A stretch of DNA of 64,000 nt from Acidaminobacter sp964416305 (GTDB lineage Bacteria; Bacillota; Clostridia; Peptostreptococcales; Acidaminobacteraceae), in contig CAYQDM010000005.1 in assembly GCA_964416305.1 (NCBI GenBank), forward strand, positions 62,001 through 126,000. Reading direction: 5' to 3'. This document shows, one piece after another, positions 25,558 to 33,841 of the stretch. The notes beneath the pieces are model-generated. The model worked only from the letters and a program-made list of their open reading frames with translations. It did no database searches and had not been told where the DNA came from. Position numbers and translations under genes: made by a program. Position 1 is the stretch's first letter. Each line of letters starts with the position of its first letter.

Positions 25558-26046
25558 TCACTCATTTTTTCCCAGGGAATCATCATTTTCAACCCATTCA
25601 CGTTCTACATCCACTACTCTGAAATGGTCGCGGTCATCCCGAATGAGGACACGTGCGATTCCCGCGTTGATGACCAGACGTTTGCACATGCTGCAGGAGG
25701 TGGCGTTTGCTACGTACCGTCCGTCTTCCATCTCAGTGCCCACCAGATAGAGGTCTGCCCCAATCATATCCCGTCTTGCCGCCGAAATAATCGCGTTCGC
25801 CTCAGCATGCACAGAACGGCACTTCTCATACATCTGCCCGCTTGGAATCCCCAGCCTCATCCGTTCGCAGTATCCAAGTTCAATACAGTTGGCTCTTCCC
25901 CTGGGCGCCCCTGTGTACCCTGTCGCTATGATCTCATCATTCTTGACCAGGATTGCACCGTAATTACGTCTGAGACATGTTCCTCTTGCAAGGACAGTCT
26001 CTGCAATATCCAAATAATAATTGGTTTTATCTCGTCTGGTCGCCAT
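25558..26046 (-). CDS. Deoxycytidylate (dCMP) deaminase
   Basis: Converts dCMP to dUMP for thymidylate synthesis. The 162-residue protein has the zinc site His80-Ala-Glu82 and Cys118-x-x-Cys121 (HAEANA, CSMC), a further Cys/His-rich insert near residues 54-80 typical of dCMP deaminases, and the NYGAILVKNDEIIATGYTG substrate strand. GGGGGAG precedes the ATG at 26046. It sits with upp and tdk, so the block is devoted to pyrimidine salvage. ComEB of Bacillus is the close type; competence roles are not implied. Confidence 0.94.
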   Translation of the reverse strand: MATRRDKTNYYLDIAETVLARGTCLRRNYGAILVKNDEIIATGYTGAPRGRANCIELGYCERMRLGIPSGQMYEKCRSVHAEANAIISAARRDMIGADLYLVGTEMEDGRYVANATSCSMCKRLVINAGIARVLIRDDRDHFRVVDVEREWVENDDSLGKNE

Positions 26047-26156
26047 CAGGTACTCCCCCTTTTAAATCCATCCATCCACAGGTGAAAAGGCATTTTGCCC
26101 GCTAAATTCAAGCGTGACTGTTGCCAAGTGCCCAAAGGACGCTTAACCCGCAATGG

Positions 26157-26196
26157 AAAAAAAGGACAGCAGTTGAATTTATGCAACGGACTGTCC
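26157..26196 (-). terminator. Terminator of upp
   Basis: GGACAG (26196-26191) pairs with CTGTCC (26169-26164) and the stem continues with GTTG/CAAC around a small interior loop. Seven T follow on the minus strand. It lies 33 bases after upp and separates it from the dCMP deaminase gene. Confidence 0.85.
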
Positions 26197-26228
26197 TGAC
26201 TGAAACTTAATTTTTAAACAGACTTCAA

Positions 26229-26858
26229 CTACTTTGTGCCAAAGAGTCGGTCACCGGCATCACCAAGTCCAGGGACAATATACGCATGGTCATTGAGTTT
26301 TTCGTCAATAGCCGCGACAAAAATATCGACGTCCGGATGTTCGCTGCGAACAGCCGCAATACCTTCCGGGCAGGAGATGATTGAGATCAGTTTGATGTTT
26401 CTGGCGCCGCGGTTCTTAATGAAGCGAATGGCTGCGCGCGCGGAGCCGCCTGTTGCCAGCATGGGATCCAGAACCAGCAGGTCTCGCTCCGGTACGTCCG
26501 AAGGCAGCTTGCAGTAATACTCGACAGGGTTTAATGTTTCAGGATCTCTATATAGCCCAACATGACCCACCTTTGCAGCTGGCAGCAGAGACAGGAAACC
26601 GTCTACCATGCCAAGGCCGGCTCTGAGAATAGGCACAATGGCGAGCTTTCTGCCCGCGATCGCTTTTCCCTTCATGACGCAGATGGGCGTTTCAATTTCA
26701 ACGTCCTCGAGAGGAAGCTCCCTGGTAACTTCGTAAGCCATGAGCATGGATACTTCCTTGATCAGCTCCCTGAACTCCTTGGCACCTGTATTTTTGTCCC
26801 GGATCAATGTCAACTTGTGCTGAATCAGTGGATGGTTTAGTTCAAATACCTTATTCAT
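26229..26858 (-). CDS. upp: Uracil phosphoribosyltransferase
   Basis: Salvages uracil with PRPP to UMP. At 209 residues from the ATG at 26858 (MNKVFELNHPLIQHKLTLIR) the protein has the standard length; a longer frame to 26909 lacks a ribosome binding site, whereas AGGAGAG stands before 26858. The PRPP-binding loop LVLDPMLATGGSA and the C-terminal uracil-binding YIVPGLGDAGDRLFGT are intact. It follows rpiB by about 100 bases and ends in a terminator. Confidence 0.97.
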   Translation of the reverse strand: MNKVFELNHPLIQHKLTLIRDKNTGAKEFRELIKEVSMLMAYEVTRELPLEDVEIETPICVMKGKAIAGRKLAIVPILRAGLGMVDGFLSLLPAAKVGHVGLYRDPETLNPVEYYCKLPSDVPERDLLVLDPMLATGGSARAAIRFIKNRGARNIKLISIISCPEGIAAVRSEHPDVDIFVAAIDEKLNDHAYIVPGLGDAGDRLFGTK

Positions 26859-26956
26859 TAAGACTCTCCTCTCAAATTGGGCAATTTCGCTATGCGTCGC
26901 CGCAGCCAAAGGCTTCCAAATTTACAAAATTAAATCACGTTGTTTACCGGGACTGC

Positions 26957-27406
26957 TTACTTGGTATATTTTGCCTCTATAGAGGTCAGCAAATCCACTC
27001 TGCGTTCGTGCCGCCCACCTTCAAAAGGTGTGGAGATGAAAGTTTCAACAATTTTAAGCGCCAGCCCCACACCTACGACACGGCCGCCAAGACTGAGGAT
27101 GTTCGCATTGTTGTGGAGTCTCGTCATTTCAGCACTGTAGGTATCTGCGACTACCGCCGCGCGAATTCCCTTCACCTTGTTGGCTGCCATGGCTATGCCC
27201 TGGCCCGTGCCGCAAACGACTATGCCAAGATCTGCCGCGCCGGTGACGACAGCTTCAGCCACTTTCTCTCCATAAACCGGATAGTCTACCGACGACTCGG
27301 AGTGTGTGCCAAAATCCGTCACGTTCACGCCTTTTTCTTTCAGGTAATTCAAGATTTCCTCTTTTAATTCAAAACCGCCATGGTCACTGCCAACAGCTAT
27401 GTTCAT
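26957..27406 (-). CDS. rpiB: Ribose-5-phosphate isomerase B
   Basis: Interconverts ribose 5-phosphate and ribulose 5-phosphate. At 149 residues it is standard, starting at ATG 27406 after GGGGAGG. It shows SDHGGFELK, the catalytic Cys65 in VVCGTGQG, the phosphate-binding TRLHNNANILSLGGR, and the ending FISTPFEGGRHERRV. LacA/LacB proteins are related, but Cys65 with GTGQG favours RpiB. It lies with tsaC upstream and upp downstream, an order common in Clostridia, and supplies PRPP precursors for upp. Confidence 0.95.
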   Translation of the reverse strand: MNIAVGSDHGGFELKEEILNYLKEKGVNVTDFGTHSESSVDYPVYGEKVAEAVVTGAADLGIVVCGTGQGIAMAANKVKGIRAAVVADTYSAEMTRLHNNANILSLGGRVVGVGLALKIVETFISTPFEGGRHERRVDLLTSIEAKYTK

Positions 27407-27485
27407 GTTTGCCTCCCCTGAACCTTTCATCACTTTTATTACAACACTTTCGATTCTATCATACACTATTTTACGACTGTTTTTT

Positions 27486-28607
27486 CTATGACTTTTGAAC
27501 TCGGATGATGCGATACCCGGCCGCTTTGATCAGCCTGTTCATGATTGCTTTTCCCAGGCCGCTGTCATCAACGGTTTCGGAGAGCACTACACTCATCTTG
27601 CCCGCATCAAAGGCGCGCAGCGTCTGAAACAAATTCTGAGCCACCTGATCCAGCCGGTGAATGCTGCCAAGAGACAGGACTTCGCCGCTGCCCGCATAGA
27701 CGCCCACACGCTCATCAAAAGTCATGATGCCAACGCGCCTGCCTTCTCGGGTGTACTCAGCAGCCCGCTTCAAAATCTCAGCTGCGACCGCTTCCGGATC
27801 GCCCTCAAACAGGATCACTTCCGCATCAGGCGAATAGTGCGTGTATTTCATGCCGGGAGAACGCGCTGCCTCACCCTCGCGAATTTTTCGGTCAACCGCT
27901 TCATCATACTTTCCCGAGCCTGCTGCACCGCGAATCATTTCAAGGGTGATTCCGCCCGGCCTGAGTATGACAGGCTCTTCGCCCGTGACATCCACCACCG
28001 TGGATTCCAGCCCAATTTCACTGAGCTCCCCGCACAGGATGCACGCCACTCTGCCGTCCAGGTCCCGAATCACATCTTCACACCGGGTCGGACTCGGCTT
28101 TCCTGAGAGATTTGCGCTGGGCGCCGCCACTGGCACCCCGCTCAGCCGGATCAGCCGCCTCGCCAACTCGTGAACCGGCATACGCACCGCAACGGTGTCC
28201 AGCCCGGCAGTCACCTCTGCCGGTACTTCAGGCCGCTTTTTCATGACCAGGGTCAACGGACCCGGCCAAAAGGCCGCCATCAGCGTCTCCGCCAGCGGCG
28301 ACACGTCTTCAACCAGACCTTTCAGTGCGTCAAGGTCTGCAATGTGAACAATCAACGGGTTGTCTGAGGGTCGTCCTTTCGCCTCAAAAATTTTAAGGAT
28401 AGCCGATGGTTTCAGCGCATTCCCCCCCAGCCCATAGACGGTTTCCGTGGGAAAAGCCACCGTTTCTCCCTCCCGAAGGAGCTCAGCGGCGAGAAGGAGC
28501 TCTGCGTCAGAAATGACGGCGCAGTCCAAACCCAGGATCAGCGTATTGGAGGCCATGTCACCATCGGCAAAAAACGTGTCCTGCGCGCTTTTATCTGCCT
28601 GCTTCAC
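27486..28607 (-). CDS. tsaC: Threonylcarbamoyl-AMP synthase (Sua5 type)
   Basis: Makes threonylcarbamoyl-AMP, the intermediate for t6A37 of ANN-decoding tRNAs. The 373-residue protein has the YrdC domain (about 30-215, with FPTETVYGLGGNAL, KGRPSDNPLIVHI, and VPVAAPSANLSGKPSPT) and the C-terminal Sua5 domain (about 240-370), so it is the long Sua5 form found in Firmicutes (YwlC). The GTG start overlaps the TGA of mnmH as GTGA. An ATG 17 codons downstream (MASNTLILG) is an alternative start. It follows two other tRNA or termination factors, so the block is translation-centred. Confidence 0.95.
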   Translation of the reverse strand: MKQADKSAQDTFFADGDMASNTLILGLDCAVISDAELLLAAELLREGETVAFPTETVYGLGGNALKPSAILKIFEAKGRPSDNPLIVHIADLDALKGLVEDVSPLAETLMAAFWPGPLTLVMKKRPEVPAEVTAGLDTVAVRMPVHELARRLIRLSGVPVAAPSANLSGKPSPTRCEDVIRDLDGRVACILCGELSEIGLESTVVDVTGEEPVILRPGGITLEMIRGAAGSGKYDEAVDRKIREGEAARSPGMKYTHYSPDAEVILFEGDPEAVAAEILKRAAEYTREGRRVGIMTFDERVGVYAGSGEVLSLGSIHRLDQVAQNLFQTLRAFDAGKMSVVLSETVDDSGLGKAIMNRLIKAAGYRIIRVQKS

Positions 28608-29644
28608 TTGTCCGTCACCGCCTGCTGCTCATACCACCGGCGGATTTCCTGCGCAGCGTCCTGAACGGACTCAACCCAGACTTTGAGGTCATAGTCGTAC
28701 TGGACTGAGGTGTATTCATATTTCGGATCATAATAACGTTCCATCAGCACCCTGGCCACCGGGCCATAATCGTCCGACCGGATCAGCATCTCAAATTGGT
28801 TCACGGTTTCATTGCCGAGATGCTTTCTGAAGTTGTCCATAACCGCCAGAAGCTCTTGCTTGGAGCCCTCGAGCCGCGTGTATTCCCTGACAATTTCCTG
28901 CTCTCTGAACCACATTGGGGCATCGACGAAGATATGTCTGCCGCGGCGCATTCCGGCCAGCACCGCATCGTCAATATTGACCCGGCCAAGGCGTTTGCTT
29001 TCCGCCTCGACGAACACGTCACCGCTCCTCGAGCCCTTCAGAGCCCTGTACAGACGGTCCTCGAAGGTCTTCTGAGACGGCTGCGGCTCCAGCCCAACAC
29101 GTCCAAGCATCGAGCCTCTGTGGTGTGCGAGGGCCTCTATGTCAACGACATCCAGGCCTTCTTCCTCCAGCCGGTTGAGAATCAGGGTCTTGCCAACGCC
29201 TGTGTTGCCGTGGAGCACAATAAACCGCCGCGTCTCACTCAACTCATGGAGCGCCTGCAGCAAATATTGGCGATATGCTTTATATCCGCCCTCAATGACG
29301 CAGACGTTATGCCCGATCGCCCTCAGCAAACTGGCGAAGCTTTGGGAGCGCATGCCGCCCCTGGCGCAGAACATGGCTACAGGGCGCCCGGTCGCTTCAA
29401 TGGACAGAAAATGCTCGTAAAGCTCCGGCAGTTGGGCAGACACGGCTTTTATGGCACGCCGCTTGGCGTCTAAAACGCTTTGCTTTTTGTAAGCCGTTCC
29501 CACCTCTGCGCGCAATTCGTCTCCAAATATTGGGAGATTGATAGCTTCTCCTATTGTGCCTTCTCTGAACTCAGCTGGCGATCTGACATCAATCAGCTGC
29601 CAGTCATCCTCAACCTGCTCATAAGGCATCCACATTTCTCTCAT
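28604..29644 (-). CDS. mnmH: tRNA 2-selenouridine synthase (MnmH/SelU)
   Basis: Replaces sulfur by selenium at the wobble 2-thiouridine of certain tRNAs using selenophosphate. The N-terminal rhodanese domain has DVRSPAEF and the catalytic Cys93 in MFCARGGMRSQSF. The C-terminal half has a P-loop GNTGVGKT (146-153) and GRVGLEPQPSQKTFEDRLY, typical of MnmH. It implies that the organism makes selenophosphate (SelD). AGGTGA precedes the ATG. It sits between prfA and tsaC, which are normally neighbours in Clostridia, and the gap to prfA carries a terminator with an alternative fold. Confidence 0.94.
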   Translation of the reverse strand: MREMWMPYEQVEDDWQLIDVRSPAEFREGTIGEAINLPIFGDELRAEVGTAYKKQSVLDAKRRAIKAVSAQLPELYEHFLSIEATGRPVAMFCARGGMRSQSFASLLRAIGHNVCVIEGGYKAYRQYLLQALHELSETRRFIVLHGNTGVGKTLILNRLEEEGLDVVDIEALAHHRGSMLGRVGLEPQPSQKTFEDRLYRALKGSRSGDVFVEAESKRLGRVNIDDAVLAGMRRGRHIFVDAPMWFREQEIVREYTRLEGSKQELLAVMDNFRKHLGNETVNQFEMLIRSDDYGPVARVLMERYYDPKYEYTSVQYDYDLKVWVESVQDAAQEIRRWYEQQAVTDK

Positions 29645-29661
29645 TTTCTTTCACCTGCTTT

Positions 29662-29730
29662 CATGACCTACCGCAAAAATGCGACAGGCGGGTCATGGCT
29701 TTGGTTAAAACGCCACCACCCGGCTGTCGC
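29662..29730 (-). terminator. Terminator with competing hairpin between prfA and mnmH
   Basis: On the minus strand GCGACAGCCGGGT (29730-29718) pairs with ACCCGCCTGTCGC (29693-29681), one mismatch, followed by ATTTTT: a clear terminator. An alternative pairs CATGACC (29697-29691) with GGTCATG (29668-29662), with three further inner pairs, and would consume the 3' half of the terminator stem. The two folds exclude each other. The 3' edge lies about 18 bases before the mnmH start. Confidence 0.7.
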
Positions 29731-29739
29731 AGTTTCAAA

Positions 29740-30810
29740 TTATTCTTCCATGGTTTTCATAGCTTCAGCCTGATAATGAGTAATCAAAGCATCCACCATT
29801 TCCTCTATTTCTCCCGCCATATAGGCGTCTATTTTGTAGACGGTCATACCTATGCGGTGATCCGTAATCCGCCCCTGAGGGAAGTTGTACGTCCTGATTT
29901 TGCCGCTTCGGTCACCCGTACCGACCTGACTTTTGCGCTCCTCGGCAATTTCGGCGTTTTGTTTGGAAAGCTCCGCCTCATAAAGACGCGCTTTCAGGAT
30001 CTGAATAGCCTTTTCCTTATTGGAGAGCTGTGACTTGCCATCCTGGCAGGAAACAACCATGCCGGTCGGCAAATGCGTGACCCTGACCGCAGAGTCGGTC
30101 GTGTTGACGCTCTGGCCGCCGTTGCCGGAGGAGCGGAAAACGTCAATTCGGAGGTCATTTGGATTGATATCGACTTCGACATCATCCACCTCAGGCAGTA
30201 CAGCGACGGTTGCCGTTGACGTATGAATCCGTCCGGCAGACTCAGTGGCCGGCACGCGCTGAACTCTGTGAACACCGCTTTCATACTTGAGCTGCGAGTA
30301 AGCCCCCTTGCCCTTGATCATGACAGAAGCCTCCCGAATGCCACCGACGCCGCTCTCGGAAGTATTCATCATCTCTACCTTCCAGCGTTTTTTCTCCGCG
30401 AAGCGAATGTAAAGCCTTAAAAGCTCAGCGGCAAAAAGGCCCGCTTCATCACCGCCCGCTCCGGCGCGCACCTCGAGGATGACGTTCTTGTCATCATTGG
30501 GATCCTTTGGAATCAGCAGCTTGCGGATCTCGGCTTCAATCTCGTCAATCTCAACTTCCAGCTCGGAAAGCTCCATTTTAGCGAGCTCTCTCAGATCCTC
30601 ATCATTCTCTTCCATAAGAATGGTTTTGGCTTCAGCCATACTATTCTTCGCCACTTTATAGGCTCTGTATTTTTCCACGATCGGTGTAATCTCCGCGTGC
30701 TCTTTCATATAGCGCTGCCAGAGCCTCTGATCGTTGATGACTTCCGGGTCAGCCACTTTGGCCGACAAGTCTTCATATTTTTCTTCCAAAAATTCGAGTT
30801 TATCAAACAT
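29740..30810 (-). CDS. prfA: Peptide chain release factor 1
   Basis: Recognises UAA/UAG and triggers peptidyl-tRNA hydrolysis. The GGQ motif is SSGNGGQSVNTTDSAVRVTH near residue 230, and the codon-recognition PAT tripeptide occurs in RVPATESAGRIHTS. The start at ATG 30810 (MFDKLEFLEEKYE) gives 356 residues, the normal RF1 length; an in-frame start 17 codons earlier lacks a good site. It follows prmC, which methylates the GGQ glutamine, as in most bacteria. Confidence 0.97.
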   Translation of the reverse strand: MFDKLEFLEEKYEDLSAKVADPEVINDQRLWQRYMKEHAEITPIVEKYRAYKVAKNSMAEAKTILMEENDEDLRELAKMELSELEVEIDEIEAEIRKLLIPKDPNDDKNVILEVRAGAGGDEAGLFAAELLRLYIRFAEKKRWKVEMMNTSESGVGGIREASVMIKGKGAYSQLKYESGVHRVQRVPATESAGRIHTSTATVAVLPEVDDVEVDINPNDLRIDVFRSSGNGGQSVNTTDSAVRVTHLPTGMVVSCQDGKSQLSNKEKAIQILKARLYEAELSKQNAEIAEERKSQVGTGDRSGKIRTYNFPQGRITDHRIGMTVYKIDAYMAGEIEEMVDALITHYQAEAMKTMEE

Positions 30811-30954
30811 GTTTCTAAAACCCTCTCCCAAAGTTTCTAAGAACTTTGCATAACTTTCCAAGCACCGGATCCTTCATTTTCACCGGATATTTTCATTGAG
30901 CGTACACCTTTTGCGAGGCGCGGATCACCGCCAATTCAGTGATCCGGTCCTATT

Positions 30955-31845
30955 CTATACAGCCGTTTGACTCTTCACCGCCGTCACTACACGGTCATGG
31001 CCCTGTAAATCCCGTAAGCATTCTACCTTTTCCCAGACCCCTGCGTCAAGTAAAAATTGTTTAACCGGTTCCGCCTGGTCGTGTCCAATCTCCATCACCA
31101 AACGCCCGCCGCTCACCAATGGCCTGTGCGCCATAACCGCAAGTCGTCGATACGGCCCGAGCCCATCCGGCCCGCCATCCAGGGCCAGCCGCGGCTCGTG
31201 GACTCTGACCTCCACTTGCAGCGCCTCTATGACCTGGGTCGGGATATAGGGGGGATTGGAGACAATCAACTCGTAGGACGCCGCCTCTTCATCTGCCAGA
31301 AACTCGAACATGTCTGCTTCAATCAGCCTGACGCGCCGTTCAAGGCCAAGCCGCCTGACATTTTCATCCGCTATGGCAAGCGCCTGAGGCGAAAGGTCGA
31401 CCGCTGTCACTAAAGCCGCCTCATTGTAATGCGCGATCGACAGCGCGATTGCCCCGCTGCCGGTTCCAAGATCCGCTGCCTTAAAGAAGTCTGCCGATGG
31501 TCGCGCAAGGCCCAACCCCTTCAAATGCGACAATGCCGTTTCAACCAGCAGCTCAGTATCCTGCCTCGGAATCAGCACACCGGGTCTCACCAGAAAATCC
31601 AGTCCCATGAACCCCGCATGACCCAGCAGATATTGGAGCGGTTCACCTTTTGCCCTTCGATCGATCAATGCTTCAAACTCCCGAAACATTGGTTCTTCAA
31701 GAGCTGTTTGACTCTCCATGAACAGTTTCAGGCGATCCCAACCGAGCAAATGACACAGCAGGTCTTCCGCTTCCCGAATGGCGTTGTCCGTGACTGACGA
31801 AAGGGCAGCCCTGGCATTTTCAATGGCGCTATGAACTGAGGACAT
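30955..31845 (-). CDS. prmC: Release factor glutamine methyltransferase
   Basis: SAM-dependent N5-methylation of the GGQ glutamine of RF1/RF2. The N-terminal helical domain holds EPLQYLLGHAGFMGLDF; the SAM motif is AADLGTGSGAIALSIA; NPPYIPT is the glutamine-binding catalytic motif. 296 residues. It overlaps the end of yqhQ by 17 bases. AGGAG lies nine bases before the ATG. The 145 bases before prfA contain no recognisable signal. Confidence 0.95.
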   Translation of the reverse strand: MSSVHSAIENARAALSSVTDNAIREAEDLLCHLLGWDRLKLFMESQTALEEPMFREFEALIDRRAKGEPLQYLLGHAGFMGLDFLVRPGVLIPRQDTELLVETALSHLKGLGLARPSADFFKAADLGTGSGAIALSIAHYNEAALVTAVDLSPQALAIADENVRRLGLERRVRLIEADMFEFLADEEAASYELIVSNPPYIPTQVIEALQVEVRVHEPRLALDGGPDGLGPYRRLAVMAHRPLVSGGRLVMEIGHDQAEPVKQFLLDAGVWEKVECLRDLQGHDRVVTAVKSQTAV

Positions 31846-32770
31846 TCGCCTCAGCTCCTTCTATTTCCAGTACTTTGTGAAGTGCCGCAAGCGCGACTTC
31901 AAGCTGACGGTCGTCCGGCTCTTTGGTAGTCAGTTTCTGCATCATTAAGCCCGGATAGCTGACCGCCCTTACAAGAAAACTGTCACTCTTGCCTGCCCAC
32001 TTGATAATTTCATAGGAAATGCCCGCTATGACCGGCAATAACAGCACCTTGAGCGCAATGCGCATAAGGAGGTTTGACCAGCTGATAAACGAAAATACGA
32101 TAATGCTGACAGTGAGCACAATAAAGAGAAAGCTGGTACCGCATCGCGGGTGCAGCGTCGTAAACATTCTCGCATGCTCCACGTCCAGCGGCTGGCCACT
32201 TTCAAGGCAGCTGATCGATTTATGCTCAGCGCCGTGGTACTGAAACACCCGCTTGATGTCGCGCATCTGTGAAATTAAAGCGAGATAGGCTATAAATACA
32301 CCAATCTTGATCAGGCCCTCTGCGACTGTCATGACTGTGGTGCTCTCGAGAAAGCCTCCCAAAAATCTTGCAGTCAGTGTTGGCAGGGCGGCAAACAGAA
32401 CAAAAGCCATGATAAAAGCGAAAATCATGGACATCCCAACAATGATGTTGTCTGCTTTGTCTCCAAATTTATCCATAATCCAGCGATCGAATTTGCTCGG
32501 CTCATAGCTTTCATCTGCCTCTGAAAAAACCTCGGCAGAATAGGTCAACGCGCGAACGCCAACGGCCATTGAGGAGATCAAGCCAAAAAAACCTCTTAGA
32601 ACTGGTATCTTTCCAATTTTTTGCATCCATGGTTTTGTTTTTAAAGTTTCAACCTTGATGTCAATTTCGCCATCCGGTCTCCGAACAGCGATGGCAATCG
32701 TTTTGCGGCCTCTCATCATAACGCCTTCAATCAATGCCTGACCGCCAATTGCCGTGTAGTTCTTTTTCAT
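31829..32770 (-). CDS. yqhQ: DUF1385 membrane protein (YqhQ family)
   Basis: A 313-residue membrane protein of the DUF1385 family with IGGQALIEGVMMRG at the N-terminus and the conserved YHGAEHKSISCLESG and LHPRCGTSFLFIV segments. It has about five hydrophobic segments. The molecular role is unknown; it is almost always beside prmC, prfA or tdk in Firmicutes. The ATG overlaps the TGA of tdk (ATGA). The retained His and Cys pairs look like potential metal or redox ligands, but that is inference. Confidence 0.9.
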   Translation of the reverse strand: MKKNYTAIGGQALIEGVMMRGRKTIAIAVRRPDGEIDIKVETLKTKPWMQKIGKIPVLRGFFGLISSMAVGVRALTYSAEVFSEADESYEPSKFDRWIMDKFGDKADNIIVGMSMIFAFIMAFVLFAALPTLTARFLGGFLESTTVMTVAEGLIKIGVFIAYLALISQMRDIKRVFQYHGAEHKSISCLESGQPLDVEHARMFTTLHPRCGTSFLFIVLTVSIIVFSFISWSNLLMRIALKVLLLPVIAGISYEIIKWAGKSDSFLVRAVSYPGLMMQKLTTKEPDDRQLEVALAALHKVLEIEGAEANVLSS

Positions 32771-33381
32771 AATGACGCCTCACTTCTTTGATGCTCATAG
32801 GCATCCCTTAGACCAAAGTAACATTTGGGACACAGTGACTGATACTCGACTTGATCCAAGCCGTCGATGGCAACCTGTTCCCCTTCGAAAACAAATCTGC
32901 CGTTAATTTTTCTTCCATTTAATAAGGCTTTTTTTCCACAGGTACAAATGGTCTTGAGTTCTTCGATGCTGTGGGCCAAGAGCAGCAATCGCCCGCTGCC
33001 TTCAAACCCCTCCATTCTGAAGTCAGTTCTCAGGCCATAGCAGATCACCGGAATTCCTCCTTTGACCGCTATTTCAAAGAGATCATCCACCTGTGCTTTT
33101 TTAAAAAACTGAACCTCATCCGCCAGGATACAGTCGACCCTGCCATGCTGATCCATCCAATTTTCGACTTCGTTTATAATGGAAGCTTCCGGCGGGATCC
33201 AAAGATCGACTTCTCTGGAGAATCCCAGCCTCGAAACAACAGTATTCGCGCCTTTCAAGTCTGTCTGTGGTTTTAAGATCATGACCCTCATGCCGCGTTC
33301 TTCATAATTGTAGGCGACCTGTAGCAAGTTGGTGGACTTGCCGCAGTTCATGGCCCCATATCTGAAATACAGTTTGCTCAT
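32767..33381 (-). CDS. tdk: Thymidine kinase, type II
   Basis: Phosphorylates deoxythymidine to dTMP. The 204-residue protein has the P-loop GAMNCGKST (9-17), the catalytic Glu in ADEVQFF near residue 88, the ICYGLRTDF lasso segment and a structural zinc site (CTCGKK and CPKC). The start is the ATG at 33381, 13 bases from a GGGAGG. It follows rpmE after a terminator and heads tdk-yqhQ-prmC-prfA. Confidence 0.96.
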   Translation of the reverse strand: MSKLYFRYGAMNCGKSTNLLQVAYNYEERGMRVMILKPQTDLKGANTVVSRLGFSREVDLWIPPEASIINEVENWMDQHGRVDCILADEVQFFKKAQVDDLFEIAVKGGIPVICYGLRTDFRMEGFEGSGRLLLLAHSIEELKTICTCGKKALLNGRKINGRFVFEGEQVAIDGLDQVEYQSLCPKCYFGLRDAYEHQRSEASL

Positions 33382-33407
33382 GCTCTATTAGAAACCTCCC
33401 GAATAGT

Positions 33408-33437
33408 AAAACAGGTTAGAGATTTCCATCTCTAACC
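33408..33437 (-). terminator. Terminator of rpmE
   Basis: A perfect 10-bp stem (33428-33437 with 33414-33423) with a four-base loop is followed on the minus strand by TGTTTT. It lies 18 bases after the rpmE stop; read-through may feed tdk. Confidence 0.85.
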
Positions 33438-33454
33438 CAATTACTGAAGTGATT

Positions 33455-33652
33455 CTATAAGCCATATTTCTGCTTGAATTTGTCTGCTCTACCGCCGCGC
33501 TCAACTTGCTTCTGCGTACCGGTATAATAAGGATGACACTCTGAACAAACTTCGACATGAATTGCCTTGTTAGTCGACTTTGTCTTGAAAGTGTTTCCGC
33601 ATGCGCACTTCACTTCAACTTCATTGTAGTTAGGATGAATGCCCTCTTTCAC
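33455..33652 (-). CDS. rpmE: Ribosomal protein L31, zinc-binding form
   Basis: A 65-residue large-subunit protein. It has the zinc ligands CACGNTF and CSECHPYY (C+ paralogue), so this is the standard zinc-containing type rather than the zinc-free backup. Start is GTG at 33652 with AGAGGTGA seven bases upstream. In many Firmicutes rho lies directly upstream; here its place is occupied by a divergent secreted-protein gene. A near-consensus promoter lies at 33696-33724. Confidence 0.96.
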   Translation of the reverse strand: MKEGIHPNYNEVEVKCACGNTFKTKSTNKAIHVEVCSECHPYYTGTQKQVERGGRADKFKQKYGL

Positions 33653-33695
33653 CTACGTTCACCTCTTTCCGATTAGTACTGAGTTCACTTTATAA

Positions 33696-33724
33696 ATAAT
33701 ATGAGATTGGTAGCGTTCTGTCAA
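33696..33724 (-). promoter_or_regulatory. rpmE promoter
   Basis: TTGACA (33724-33719) and TATTAT (33701-33696) with exactly 17 bases between, on the minus strand. It lies 45 bases before the GTG start and is among the best promoters in the window, as expected for a ribosomal protein gene. Confidence 0.85.
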
Positions 33725-33841
33725 GCCATTAAATTATAGCACAAGGTCTTTCCTGATGCAAGTCCGCATGATATAGTTATCCTGTATCGAAATATCCAAT
33801 CGACCTAAGGGGAGGTGTCTGCCATTCAACTCACTCAAGCT

